Shown here: in pieces, positions 33,901 to 47,800 of the stretch
Layout: every line of letters starts with the position of its first letter
Position numbering within the stretch: the stretch's first letter is position 1
Origin: Talpa occidentalis
Taxonomy: Eukaryota > Chordata > Mammalia > Eulipotyphla > Talpidae
DNA length: 64,000 nt
Direction of reading: 5' to 3'
Assembly (NCBI RefSeq): GCF_014898055.3
Contig: NW_023602073.1
Location: 26,795,666 to 26,859,665 of the forward strand
The notes under the pieces: generated by a model
The model's input: the letters and a program-made list of their open reading frames with translations, nothing else
Databases searched by the model: none
What the model was told of the DNA's origin: nothing
Translations under genes and position numbers: made by a program

Positions 33901-36900
33901 AAAGCCCCGGGCAAGCCAGCAGCACTCAAAGGGGAAGAGTCCGCACCTGGCCCAGCCGCGCTGATGAGCCCCAGGCTCCGCCCCTGGCCGGAGCCTGACC
34001 CCGCCCACCCGACTCTGGCTGCGCAAAGGTGCACTTCCTCGGGCCGCCGCTCGGGGCCGCTGGTGAGGGGGGTTCGGGGACCCTCAGTCCCACCGGGCTG
34101 GGGCCACCCCTGCACCCATGGGGGTCCGGGATTGTCCTCCCCCATGGGGGAACGGGGCCCACTTACCCTTCGCGGAAGCCCAAACCTTCCTCCCGGGGCA
34201 CGCCTGCACCCTGCTCTCGCACTCAGAGACCCAGCGGCGGGGCCGTGCGCCCGCAGACGGCCTAGACGGAGGGCCGGGGTCCCGGTCAGGGGAGGGCACC
34301 CCCGGAAGCCAGGGACAAGCGGCGACCGCGGCCTCTTCCAAAACTGCAGACACACAGGCCGCCGCCGAAAAAAGCCCCGGGCAAGCCAGCAGCACTCAAA
34401 GGGGAAGAGTCCGCACCTGGCCCAGCAGCGCTGATGAGCCCCAGGCTCCGCCCCTGGCCAGAGCCTGACCCCGCCCACCCGACTCTGGCTGCGCAAAGGT
34501 GCACTTCCTCGGGCCGCCGCTCGGGGCCGCTGGTGAGGGGGGTTCGGGGACCCTCAGTCCCACCGGGCTGGGGCCACCCCTGCACCCATGGGGATCCGGG
34601 ATTGTCCTCCCCCATGGGGGAACGGGGCCCTCTTCCCCTTCGCGGAAGCCCAAACCTTCCTCCCGGGGCACCCCTGCACCCTGCTCTCGCACTCAGAGCC
34701 CCAGCGGCGGGGCCGTGCGCCCGCAGACGCCCTAGACGGAGGGCCGGGGTCCCGGTCCCTGGAGGGCAACCCCGGGAAGCCTGGGACAAGCGGCGACCGC
34801 GGCCTCTTCCAAAAGTGCAGGCACACAGGCCGCCGCCGAAAAAAGCCCCGGCAAGCCAGCAGCACTCAAAGGGGAAGAGTCCGCACCTGGCCCAGCAGCG
34901 CTGATGAGCCCCAGGCTCCGCCCCTGGCCAGAGCCTGACCCCGCCCACCCGACTCTGGCTGCGCAGGGGTGCGCTTCCCAGGGCCGCCGCTAGGGGGCGC
35001 TGGTGAGGGGTTTCGGGGACCCTCAGCCCCCACCGGGCTGGGGCCACCCCTGCACCATTGGGGTACGGGATTGTCCACCCACATGGGGGAACGGGGCCCT
35101 CTTCCCCTTCGCGGAAGCCCAAACCTTCCTCCCGGGGCACGCCTGCACCTTCCTCTCGCACTCACAGCCCCAGGGGCGGGGCCGTGCGCCCGCAGACGCC
35201 CTAGACGGAGGGCCGGGGTCCCGGTCCCTGGAGGGCAACCCCGGAAGCCAGGGACAAGCGGCGACCGCGGCCTCTTCCAAAAGTGCAGGCACACAGGCCG
35301 GCGCGGAAAAAAGCCCCGGGCAAGCCAGCAGCACTCAAAGGGGAAGAGTCCGCACCTGGCCCAGCCGCGCTGATGAGCCCCAGGCTCCGCCCCTGGCCGG
35401 AGCCTGACCCCGCCCACCCGACTCTGGCTGCGCAAAGGTGCACTTCCTCGGGCCGCCGCTCGGGGCGCTGGTGAGGGGGGTTCGGGGACCCTCAGTCCCA
35501 CCGGGCTGGGGCCACCCCTGCACCCATGGGGGTCCGGGATTGTCCTCCCCCATGGGGGAACGGGGCCCACTTACCCTTCGCGGAAGCCCAAACCTTCCTC
35601 CCGGGGCACGCCTGCACCCTGCTCTCGCACTCAGAGACCCAGCGGCGGGGCCGTGCGCCCGCAGACGGCCTAGACGGAGGGCCGGGGTCCCGGTCAGGGG
35701 AGGGCACCCCCGGGAAGCCAGGGACAAGCGGCGACCGCGGCCTCTTCCAAAACTGCAGACACACAGGCCGCCGCCGAAAAAAGCCCCGGGCAAGCCAGCA
35801 GCACTCAAAGGGGAAGAGTCCGCACCTGGCCCAGCAGCGCTGATGAGCCCCAGGCTCCGCCCCTGGCCAGAGCCTGACCCCGCCCACCCGACTCTGGCTG
35901 CGCAAAGGTGCACTTCCTCGGGCCGCCGCTCGGGGCCGCTGGTGAGGGGGGTTCGGGGACCCTCAGTCCCACCGGGCTGGGGCCACCCCTGCACCCATGG
36001 GGATCCGGGATTGTCCTCCCCCATGGGGGAACGGGGCCCTCTTCCCCTTCGCGGAAGCCCAAACCTTCCTCCCGGGGCACCCCTGCACCCTGCTCTCGCA
36101 CTCAGAGCCCCAGCGGCGGGGCCGTGCGCCCGCAGACGCCCTAGACGGAGGGCCGGGGTCCCGGTCCCTGGAGGGCAACCCCGGGAAGCCTGGGACAAGC
36201 GGCGACCGCGGCCTCTTCCAAAAGTGCAGGCACACAGGCCGCCGCCGAAAAAAGCCCCGGCAAGCCAGCAGCACTCAAAGGGGAAGAGTCCGCACCTGGC
36301 CCAGCAGCGCTGATGAGCCCCAGGCTCCGCCCCTGGCCAGAGCCTGACCCCGCCCACCCGACTCTGGCTGCGCAGGGGTGCGCTTCCCAGGGCCGCCGCT
36401 AGGGGGCGCTGGTGAGGGGTTTCGGGGACCCTCAGCCCCCACCGGGCTGGGGCCACCCCTGCACCATTGGGGGTACGGGATTGTCCACCCACATGGGGGA
36501 ACGGGGCCCTCTTCCCCTTCGCGGAAGCCCAAACCTTCCTCCCGGGGCACGCCTGCACCTTCCTCTCGCACTCACAGCCCCAGGGGCGGGGCCGTGCGCC
36601 CGCAGACGCCCTAGACGGAGGGCCGGGGTCCCGGTCCCTGGAGGGCAACCCCGGAAGCCAGGGACAAGCGGCGACCGCGGCCTCTTCCAAAAGTGCAGGC
36701 ACACAGGCCGGCGCGGAAAAAAGCCCCGGGCAAGCCAGCAGCACTCAAAGGGGAAGAGTCCGCACCTGGCCCAGCCGCGCTGATGAGCCCCAGGCTCCGC
36801 CCCTGGCCGGAGCCTGACCCCGCCCACCCGACTCTGGCTGCGCAAAGGTGCACTTCCTCGGGCCGCCGCTCGGGGCCGCTGGTGAGGGGGGTTCGGGGAC

Positions 36901-39900
36901 CCTCAGCCCCACCGGGCTGGGGCCACCCCTGCACCCATGGGGGTCCGGGATTGTCCTCCCCCATGGGGGAACGGGGCCCACTTACCCTTCGCGGAAGCCC
37001 AAACCTTCCTCCCGGGGCACGCCTGCACCCTGCTCTCGCACTCAGAGACCCAGCGGCGGGGCCGTGCGCCCGCAGACGGCCTAGACGGAGGGCCGGGGTC
37101 CCGGTCAGGGGAGGGCACCCCCGGGAAGCCAGGGACAAGCGGCGACCGCGGCCTCTTCCAAAACTGCAGACACACAGGCCGCCGCCGAAAAAAGCCCCGG
37201 GCAAGCCAGCAGCACTCAAAGGGGAAGAGTCCGCACCTGGCCCAGCAGCGCTGATGAGCCCCAGGCTCCGCCCCTGGCCAGAGCCTGACCCCGCCCACCC
37301 GACTCTGGCTGCGCAAAGGTGCACTTCCTCGGGCCGCCGCTCGGGGCCGCTGGTGAGGGGGGTTCGGGGACCCTCAGTCCCACCGGGCTGGGGCCACCCC
37401 TGCACCCATGGGGATCCGGGATTGTCCTCCCCCATGGGGGAACGGGGCCCTCTTCCCCTTCGCGGAAGCCCAAACCTTCCTCCCGGGGCACCCCTGCACC
37501 CTGCTCTCGCACTCAGAGCCCCAGCGGCGGGGCCGTGCGCCCGCAGACGCCCTAGACGGAGGGCCGGGGTCCCGGTCCCTGGAGGGCAACCCCGGGAAGC
37601 CTGGGACAAGCGGCGACCGCGGCCTCTTCCAAAAGTGCAGGCACACAGGCCGCCGCCGAAAAAAGCCCCGGCAAGCCAGCAGCACTCAAAGGGGAAGAGT
37701 CCGCACCTGGCCCAGCACCGCTGATGAGCCCCAGGCTCCGCCCCTGGCCAGAGCCTGACCCCGCCCACCCGACTCTGGCTGCGCAGGGTGCGCTTCCCAG
37801 GGCCGCCGCTAGGGGGCGCTGGTGAGGGGTTCGGGGACCCTCAGTCCCACCGGGCTGGGGCCACCCCTGCACCATTGGGGGTACGGGATTGTCCACCCAC
37901 ATGGGGGAACGGGGCCCTCTTCCCCTTCGCGGAAGCCCAAACCTTCCTCCCGGGGCACGCCTGCACCTTCCTCTCGCACTCACAGCCCCAGGGGCGGGGC
38001 CGTGCGCCCGCAGACGCCCTAGACGGAGGGCCGGGGTCCCGGTCCCTGGAGGGCAACCCCGGAAGCCAGGGACAAGCGGCGACCGCGGCCTCTTCCAAAA
38101 GTGCAGGCACACAGGCCGGCGCGGAAAAAAGCCCCGGGCAAGCCAGCAGCACTCAAAGGGGAAGAGTCCGCACCTGGCCCAGCCGCGCTGATGAGCCCCA
38201 GGCTCCGCCCCTGGCCGGAGCCTGACCCCGCCCACCCGACTCTGGCTGCGCACAGGTGCACTTCCTCGGGCCGCCGCTCGGGGGCGCTGGTGAGGGGGTT
38301 CGGGGACCCTCAGTCCCACCGGGCTGGGGCCACCCCTGCACCCATGGGGGTCCGGGATTGTCCTCCCCCATGGGGGAACGGGGCCCACTTACCCTTCGCG
38401 GAAGCCCAAACCTTCCTCCCGGGGCACGCCTGCACCCTGCTCTCGCACTCAGAGACCCAGCGGCGGGGCCGTGCGCCCGCAGACGGCCTAGACGGAGGGC
38501 CGGGGTCCCGGTCAGGGGAGGGCACCCCCGGGAAGCCAGGGACAAGCGGCGACCGCGGCCTCTTCCAAAACTGCAGACACACAGGCCGCCGCCGAAAAAA
38601 GCCCCGGGCAAGCCAGCAGCACTCAAAGGGGAAGAGTCCGCACCTGGCCCAGCAGCGCTGATGAGCCCCAGGCTCCGCCCCTGGCCAGAGCCTGACCCCG
38701 CCCACCCGACTCTGGCTGCGCAAAGGTGCACTTCCTCGGGCCGCCGCTCGGGGCCGCTGGTGAGGGGGGTTCGGGGACCCTCAGTCCCACCGGGCTGGGG
38801 CCACCCCTGCACCCATGGGGATCCGGGATTGTCCTCCCCCATGGGGGAACGGGGCCCTCTTCCCCTTCGCGGAAGCCCAAACCTTCCTCCCGGGGCACCC
38901 CTGCACCCTGCTCTCGCACTCAGAGCCCCAGCGGCGGGGCCGTGCGCCCGCAGACGCCCTAGACGGAGGGCCGGGGTCCCGGTCCCTGGAGGGCAACCCC
39001 GGGAAGCCTGGGACAAGCGGCGACCGCGGCCTCTTCCAAAAGTGCAGGCACACAGGCCGCCGCCGAAAAAAGCCCCGGCAAGCCAGCAGCACTCAAAGGG
39101 GAAGAGTCCGCACCTGGCCCAGCAGCGCTGATGAGCCCCAGGCTCCGCCCCTGGCCAGAGCCTGACCCAGCCCACCCGACTCTGGCTGCGCAGGGGTGCG
39201 CTTCCCAGGGCCGCCGCTAGGGGGCGCTGGTGAGGGGTTTCGGGGACCCTCAGCCCCACCGGGCTGGGGCCACCCCTGCACCATTGGGGTACGGGATTGT
39301 CCACCCCCATGGGGGAACGGGGCCCTCTTCCCCTTCGCGGAAGCCCAAACCTTCCTCCCGGGGCACGCCTGCACCTTCCTCTCGCACTCACAGCCCCAGG
39401 GGCGGGCCGTGCGCCCGCAGACGCCCTAGACGGAGGGCCGGGGTCCCGGTCCCTGGAGGGCAACCCCGGAAGCCAGGGACAAGCGGCGACCGCGGCCTCT
39501 TCCAAAAGTGCAGGCACACAGGCCGGCGCGGAAAAAAGCCCCGGGCAAGCCAGCAGCACTCAAAGGGGAAGAGTCCGCACCTGGCCCAGCCGCGCTGATG
39601 AGCCCCAGGCTCCGCCCCTGGCCGGAGCCTGACCCCGCCCACCCGACTCTGGCTGCGCATAGGTGCACTTCCTCGGGCCGCCGCTAGGGGGCGCTGGTGA
39701 GGGGGGCGGGGACCCTCAGCCCCACCGGGCTGGGGCCACCCCTGCACCCATGGGGGTCCGGGATTGTCCTCCCCCATGGGGGAACGGGGCCCACTTACCC
39801 TTCGCGGAAGCCCAAACCTTCCTCCCGGGGCACGCCTGCACCCTGCTCTCGCACTCAGAGACCCAGCGGCGGGGCCGTGCGCCCGCAGACGGCCTAGACG

Positions 39901-42900
39901 GAGGGCCGGGGTCCCGGTCAGGGGAGGGCACCCCCGGGAAGCCAGGGACAAGCGGCGACCGCGGCCTCTTCCAAAACTGCAGGCACACAGGCCGCCGCCG
40001 AAAAAAGCCCCGGGCAAGCCAGCAGCACTCAAAGGGGAAGAGTCCGCACCTGGCCCAGCAGCGCTGATGAGCCCCAGGCTCCGCCCCTGGCCAGAGCCTG
40101 ACCCCGCCCACCCGACTCTGGCTGCGCAAAGGTGCACTTCCTCGGGCCGCCGCTCGGGGCCGCTGGTGAGGGGGGTTCGGGGACCCTCAGTCCCACCGGG
40201 CTGGGGCCACCCCTGCACCCATGGGGATCCGGGATTGTCCTCCCCCATGGGGGAACGGGGCCCTCTTCCCCTTCGCGGAAGCCCAAACCTTCCTCCCGGG
40301 GCACCCCTGCACCCTGCTCTCGCACTCAGAGCCCCAGCGGCGGGGCCGTGCGCCCGCAGACGCCCTAGACGGAGGGCCGGGGTCCCGGTCCCTGGAGGGC
40401 AACCCCGGGAAGCCTGGGACAAGCGGCGACCGCGGCCTCTTCCAAAAGTGCAGGCACACAGGCCGCCGCCGAAAAAAGCCCCGGCAAGCCAGCAGCACTC
40501 AAAGGGGAAGAGTCCGCACCTGGCCCAGCAGCGCTGATGAGCCCCAGGCTCCGCCCCTGGCCAGAGCCTGACCCCGCCCACCCGACTCTGGCTGCGCAGG
40601 GTGCGCTTCCCAGGGCCGCCGCTAGGGGGCGCTGGTGAGGGGTTTCGGGGACCCTCAGCCCCACCGGGCTGGGGCCACCCCTGCACCATTGGGGTACGGG
40701 ATTGTGCTCCCCATGGGGGAACGGGGCCCTCTTCCCCTTCGCGGAAGCCCAAACCTTCCTCCCGGGGCACGCCTGCACCTTCCTCTCGCACTCACAGCCC
40801 CAGGGGCGGGGCCGTGCGCCCGCAGACGCCCTAGACGGAGGGCCGGGGTCCCGGTCCCTGGAGGGCAACCCCGGAAGCCAGGGACAAGCGGCGACCGCGG
40901 CCTCTTCCAAAAGTGCAGGCACACAGGCCGGCGCGGAAAAAAGCCCCGGGCAAGCCAGCAGCACTCAAAGGGGAAGAGTCCGCACCTGGCCCAGCCGCGC
41001 TGATGAGCCCCAGGCTCCGCCCCTGGCCGGAGCCTGACCCCGCCCACCCGACTCTGGCTGCGCATAGGTGCACTTCCTCGGGCCGCCGCTAGGGGGCGCT
41101 GGTGAGGGGGTTCGGGGACCCTCAGCCCCACCGGGCTGGGGCCACCCCTGCACCCATGGGGGTCCGGGATTGTCCTCCCCCATGGGGGAACGGGGCCCAC
41201 TTACCCTTCGCGGAAGCCCAAACCTTCCTCCCGGGGCACGCCTGCACCCTGCTCTCGCACTCAGAGACCCAGCGGCGGGGCCGTGCGCCCGCAGACGGCC
41301 TAGACGGAGGGCCGGGGTCCCGGTCAGGGGAGGGCACCCCGGGAAGCCAGGGACAAGCGGCGACCGCGGCCTCTTCCAAAACTGCAGGCACACAGGCCGC
41401 CGCCGAAAAAAGCCCCGGGCAAGCCAGCAGCACTCAAAGGGGAAGAGTCCGCACCTGGCCCAGCAGCGCTGATGAGCCCCAGGCTCCGCCCCTGGCCAGA
41501 GCCTGACCCCGCCCACCCGACTCTGGCTGCGCAAAGGTGCACTTCCTCGGGCCGCCGCTCGGGGCCGCTGGTGAGGGGGGTTCGGGGACCCTCAGTCCCA
41601 CCGGGCTGGGGCCACCCCTGCACCCATGGGGATCCGGGATTGTCCTCCCCCATGGGGGAACGGGGCCCTCTTCCCCTTCGCGGAAGCCCAAACCTTCCTC
41701 CCGGGGCACCCCTGCACCCTGCTCTCGCACTCAGAGCCCCAGCGGCGGGGCCGTGCGCCCGCAGACGCCCTAGACGGAGGGCCGGGGTCCCGGTCCCTGG
41801 AGGGCAACCCCGGGAAGCCAGGGACAAGCGGCGACCGCGGCCTCTTCCAAAAGTGCAGGCACACAGGCCGCCGCCGAAAAAAGCCCCGGCAAGCCAGCAG
41901 CACTCAAAGGGGAAGAGTCCGCACCTGGCCCAGCAGCGCTGATGAGCCCCAGGCTCCGCCCCTGGCCAGAGCCTGACCCCGCCCACCCGACTCTGGCTGC
42001 GCAGGGGTGCGCTTCCCAGGGCCGCCGCTAGGGGGCGCTGGTGAGGGGTTCGGGGACCCTCAGCCCCCACCGGGCTGGGGCCACCCCTGCACCATGGGGG
42101 TACGGGATTGTCCTCCCCATGGGGGAACGGGGCCCTCTTCCCCTTCGCGGAAGCCCAAACCTTCCTCCCGGGGCACGCCTGCACCTTCCTCTCGCACTCA
42201 CAGCCCCAGGGGCGGGGCCGTGCGCCCGCAGACGCCCTAGACGGAGGGCCGGGGTCCCGGTCCCTGGAGGGCAACCCCGGAAGCCAGGGACAAGCGGCGA
42301 CCGCGGCCTCTTCCAAAAGTGCAGGCACACAGGCCGGCGCGGAAAAAAGCCCCGGGCAAGCCAGCAGCACTCAAAGGGGAAGAGTCCGCACCTGGCCCAG
42401 CCGCGCTGATGAGCCCCAGGCTCCGCCCCTGGCCGGAGCCTGACCCCGCCCACCCGACTCTGGCTGCGCACAGGTGCACTTCCTCGGGCCGCCGCTAGGG
42501 GGCGCTGGTGAGGGGGTTCGGGGACCCTCAGCCCCACCGGGCTGGGGCCACCCCTGCACCCATGGGGGTCCGGGATTGTCCTCCCCCATGGGGGAACGGG
42601 GCCCACTTACCCTTCGCGGAAGCCCAAACCTTCCTCCCGGGGCACGCCTGCACCCTGCTCTCGCACTCAGAGACCCAGCGGCGGGGCCGTGCGCCCGCAG
42701 ACGGCCTAGACGGAGGGCCGGGGTCCCGGTCAGGGGAGGGCACCCCCGGGAAGCCAGGGACAAGCGGCGACCGCGGCCTCTTCCAAAACTGCAGGCACAC
42801 AGGCCGCCGCCGAAAAAAGCCCCGGGCAAGCCAGCAGCACTCAAAGGGGAAGAGTCCGCACCTGGCCCAGCAGCGCTGATGAGCCCCAGGCTCCGCCCCT

Positions 42901-44817
42901 GGCCAGAGCCTGACCCCGCCCACCCGACTCTGGCTGCGCAAAGGTGCACTTCCTCGGGCCGCCGCTCGGGGCCGCTGGTGAGGGGGGTTCGGGGACCCTC
43001 AGTCCCACCGGGCTGGGGCCACCCCTGCACCCATGGGGATCCGGGATTGTCCTCCCCCATGGGGGAACGGGGCCCTCTTCCCCTTCGCGGAAGCCCAAAC
43101 CTTCCTCCCGGGGCACCCCTGCACCCTGCTCTCGCACTCAGAGCCCCAGCGGCGGGGCCGTGCGCCCGCAGACGCCCTAGACGGAGGGCCGGGGTCCCGG
43201 TCCCTGGAGGGCAACCCCGGGAAGCCAGGGACAAGCGGCGACCGCGGCCTCTTCCAAAAGTGCAGGCACACAGGCCGCCGCCGAAAAAAGCCCCGGCAAG
43301 CCAGCAGCACTCAAAGGGGAAGAGTCCGCACCTGGCCCAGCAGCGCTGATGAGCCCCAGGCTCCGCCCCTGGCCAGAGCCTGACCCCGCCCACCCGACTC
43401 TGGCTGCGCAGGGGTGCGCTTCCCAGGGCCGCCGCTAGGGGGCGCTGGTGAGGGGTTTCGGGGACCCTCAGCCCCACCGGGCTGGGGCCACCCCTGCACC
43501 ATTGGGGATACGGGATTGTCCTCCCACATGGGGGAACGGGGCCCTCTTCCCCTTCGCGGAAGCCCAAACCTTCCTCCCGGGGCACGCCTGCACCTTCCTC
43601 TCGCACTCACAGCCCCAGGGCGGGGCCGTGCGCCCGCAGACGCCCTAGACGGAGGGCCGGGGTCCCGGTCCCTGGAGGGCAACCCCGGAAGCCAGGGACA
43701 AGCGGCGACCGCGGCCTCTTCCAAAAGTGCAGGCACACAGGCCGGCGCGGAAAAAAGCCCCGGGCAAGCCAGCAGCACTCAAAGGGGAAGAGTCCGCACC
43801 TGGCCCAGCCGCGCTGATGAGCCCCAGGCTCCGCCCCTGGCCGGAGCCTGACCCCGCCCACCCGACTCTGGCTGCGCAAAGGTGCACTTCCTCGGGCCGC
43901 CGCTAGGGTCGCTGGTGAGGGGGTTCGGGGACCCTCAGCCCCACCGGGCTGGGGCCACCCCTGCACCCATGGGGGTCCGGGATTGTCCTCCCCCATGGGG
44001 GAACGGGGCCCACTTACCCTTCGCGGAAGCCCAAACCTTCCTCCCGGGGCACGCCTGCACCCTGCTCTCGCACTCAGAGACCCAGCGGCGGGGCCGTGCG
44101 CCCGCAGACGCCCTAGACGGAGGGCCGGGGTCCCGGTCAGGGAGGGCACCCCCGGAAGCCAGGGACAAGCGGCGACCGCGGCCTCTTCCAAAAGTGCAGG
44201 CACACAGGCCGCCGCCGAAAAAAGCCCCGGGCAAGCCAGCAGCACTCAAAGGGGAAGAGTCCGCACCTGGCCCAGCAGCGCTGATGAGCCCCAGGCTCCG
44301 CCCCTGGCCAGAGCCTGACCCCGCCCACCCGACTCTGGCTGCGCAAAGGTGCACTTCCTCGGGCCGCCGCTCGGGGCCGCTGGTGAGGGGGGTCGGGGAC
44401 CCTCAGTCCCACCGGGCTGGGGCCACCCCTGCACCCATGGGGGTCCGGGATTGTCCTCCCCCATGGGGGAACGGGGCCCTCTTCCCCTTCGCGGAAGCCC
44501 AAACCTTCCTCCCGGGGCACCCCTGCACCCTGCTCTCGCACTCAGAGCCCCAGCGGCGGGGCCGTGCGCCCGCAGACGCCCTAGACGGAGGGCCGGGGTC
44601 CCGGTCCCTGGAGGGCAACCCCGGGAAGCCAGGGACAAGCGGCGACCGCGGCCTCTTCCAAAAGTGCAGGCACACAGGCCGCCGCCGAAAAAAGCCCCGG
44701 CAAGCCAGCAGCACTCAAAGGGGAAGAGTCCGCACCTGGCCCAGCAGCGCTGATGAGCCCCAGGCTCCGCCCCTGGCCAGAGCCTGACCCCGCCCACCCG
44801 ACTCTGGCTGCGCAGGG
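27933..44817 (+). repeat. Three-monomer higher-order repeat block (A-B-C, ~1.41 kb)
   Basis: Three monomer types alternate. Type A has GGGCCCACTTACCC, GAGACCCAGCGG, GACGGCCTAG, GTCAGGGGAGGG and AAAACTGCAG. Type B has CATGGGGATCC, GGGCACCCCTGC, AAGCCTGGGAC and CCCCGGCAAGCC. Type C has CTAGGGGGCGC, CACCATTGGGG, GCACCTTCCTC, CAGGGGCGGGG and GGCCGGCGCGG. C monomers start at 28404, 29809, 31215, 33562, 34969, 36378, 37788, 39196, 40601, 42007 and 43414, mostly 1405-1410 apart. The 32624 monomer is a mixed form and locally shortens the period to two. Confidence 0.85.
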
Positions 44818-47800
44818 GTGCACTTCCTCGGGCCGCCGCTAGGGGGCGCTGGTGAGGGGTTTCGGGGACCCTCAGCCCCACCGGGCTGGGGCCACCCCTG
44901 CACCCATGGGGATCCGGGATTGTCCTCCCCCATGGGGGAACGGGGCCCTCTTCCCCTTCGCGGAAGCCCAAACCTTCCTCCCGGGGCACGCCTGCACCCT
45001 GCTCTCGCACTCAGAGCCCCAGCGGCGGGGCCGTGCGCCCGCAGACGCCCTAGACGGAGGGCCGGGGTCCCGGTCCCTGGAGGGCAACCCCGGAAGCCAG
45101 GGACAAGCGGCGACCGCGGCCTCTTCCAAAAGTGCAGGCACACAGGCCGCCGCCGAAAAAAGCCCCGGGCAAGCCAGCAGCACTCAAAGGGGAAGAGTCC
45201 GCACCTGGCCCAGCAGCGCTGATGAGCCCCAGGCTCCGCCCCTGGCCGGAGCCTGACCCCGCCCACCCGACTCTGGCTGCGCAAAGGTGCACTTCCTCGG
45301 GCCGCCGCTAGGGGCGCTGGTGAGGGGGTTCGGGGACCCTCAGCCCCACCGGGCTGGGGCCACCCCTGCACCCATGGGGGTCCGGGATTGTCCTCCCCCA
45401 TGGGGGAACGGGGCCCTCTTCCCCTTCGCGGAAGCCCAAACCTTCCTCCCGGGGCACGCCTGCACCCTGCTCTCGCACTCAGAGCCCCAGCGGCGGGGCC
45501 GTGCGCCCGCAGACGCCCTAGACGGAGGGCCGGGGTCCCGGTCCCTGGAGGGCAACCCCGGGAAGCCAGGGACAAGCGGCGACCGCGGCCTCTTCCAAAA
45601 GTGCAGGCACACAGGCCGCCGCCGAAAAAAGCCCCGGGCAAGCCAGCAGCACTCAAAGGGGAAGAGTCCGCACCTGGCCCAGCAGCGCTGATGAGCCCCA
45701 GGCTCCGCCCCTGGCCAGAGCCTGACCCCGCCCACCCGACTCTGGCTGCGCAAAGGTGCACTTCCTCGGGCCGCCGCTCGGGGCCGCTGGTGAGGGGGTT
45801 CGGGGACCCTCAGTCCCACCGGGCTGGGGCCACCCCTGCACCCATGGGGGTCCGGGATTGTCCTCCCCCATGGGGGAACGGGGCCCTCTTCCCCTTCGCG
45901 GAAGCCCAAACCTTCCTCCCGGGGCACGCCTGCACCCTGCTCTCGCACTCAGAGCCCCAGCGGCGGGGCCGTGCGCCCGCAGACGCCCTAGACGGAGGGC
46001 CGGGGTCCCGGTCCCTGGAGGGCAACCCCGGGAAGCCAGGGACAAGCGGCGACCGCGGCCTCTTCCAAAAGTGCAGGCACACAGGCCGCCGCCGAAAAAA
46101 GCCCCGGGCAAGCCAGCAGCACTCAAAGGGGAAGAGTCCGCACCTGGCCCAGCAGCGCTGATGAGCCCCAGGCTCCGCCCCTGGCCAGAGCCTGACCCCG
46201 CCCACCCGACTCTGGCTGCGCACAGGTGCACTTCCTCGGGCCGCCGCTAGGGGGCGCTGGTGAGGGGGTTCGGGGACCCTCAGCCCCACCGGGCTGGGGC
46301 CACCCCTGCACCCATGGGGGTCCGGGATTGTCCTCCCCCATGGGGGAACGGGGCCCTCTTCCCCTTCGCGGAAGCCCAAACCTTCCTCCCGGGGCACGCC
46401 TGCACCCTGCTCTCGCACTCAGAGCCCCAGCGGCGGGGCCGTGCGCCCGCAGACGCCCTAGACGGAGGGCCGGGGTCCCGGTCCCTGGAGGGCAACCCCG
46501 GAAGCCAGGGACAAGCGGCGACCGCGGCCTCTTCCAAAAGTGCAGGCACACAGGCCGCCGCCGAAAAAAGCCCCGGGCAAGCCAGCAGCACTCAAAGGGG
46601 AAGAGTCCGCACCTGGCCCAGCAGCGCTGATGAGCCCCAGGCTCCGCCCCTGGCCGGAGCCTGACCCCGCCCACCCGACTCTGGCTGCGCACAGGTGCAC
46701 TTCCTCGGGCCGCCGCTAGGGGGCGCTGGTGAGGGGGTTCGGGGACCCTCAGCCCCACCGGGCTGGGGCCACCCCTGCACCCATGGGGGTCCGGGATTGT
46801 CCTCCCCCATGGGGGAACGGGGCCCTCTTCCCCTTCGCGGAAGCCCAAACCTTCCTCCCGGGGCACGCCTGCACCCTGCTCTCGCACTCAGAGCCCCAGC
46901 GGCGGGGCCGTGCGCCCGCAGACGCCCTAGACGGAGGGCCGGGGTCCCGGTCCCTGGAGGGCAACCCCGGGAAGCCAGGGACAAGCGGCGACCGCGGCCT
47001 CTTCCAAAAGTGCAGGCACACAGGCCGCCGCCGAAAAAAGCCCCGGGCAAGCCAGCAGCACTCAAAGGGGAAGAGTCCGCACCTGGCCCAGCAGCGCTGA
47101 TGAGCCCCAGGCTCCGCCCCTGGCCAGAGCCTGACCCCGCCCACCCGACTCTGGCTGCGCAAAGGTGCACTTCCTCGGGCCGCCGCTCGGGGCGCTGGTG
47201 AGGGGGTTCGGGGACCCTCAGTCCCACCGGGCTGGGGCCACCCCTGCACCCATGGGGGTCCGGGATTGTCCTCCCCCATGGGGGAACGGGGCCCTCTTCC
47301 CCTTCGCGGAAGCCCAAACCTTCCTCCCGGGGCACGCCTGCACCCTGCTCTCGCACTCAGAGCCCCAGCGGCGGGGCCGTGCGCCCGCAGACGCCCTAGA
47401 CGGAGGGCCGGGGTCCCGGTCCCTGGAGGGCAACCCCGGGAAGCCAGGGACAAGCGGCGACCGCGGCCTCTTCCAAAAGTGCAGGCACACAGGCCGCCGC
47501 CGAAAAAAGCCCCGGGCAAGCCAGCAGCACTCAAAGGGGAAGAGTCCGCACCTGGCCCAGCAGCGCTGATGAGCCCCAGGCTCCGCCCCTGGCCAGAGCC
47601 TGACCCCGCCCACCCGACTCTGGCTGCGCAAAGGTGCACTTCCTCGGGCCGCCGCTCGGGGCCGCTGGTGAGGGGGTTCGGGGACCCTCAGTCCCACCGG
47701 GCTGGGGCCACCCCTGCACCCATGGGGGTCCGGGATTGTCCTCCCCCATGGGGGAACGGGGCCCTCTTCCCCTTCGCGGAAGCCCAAACCTTCCTCCCGG

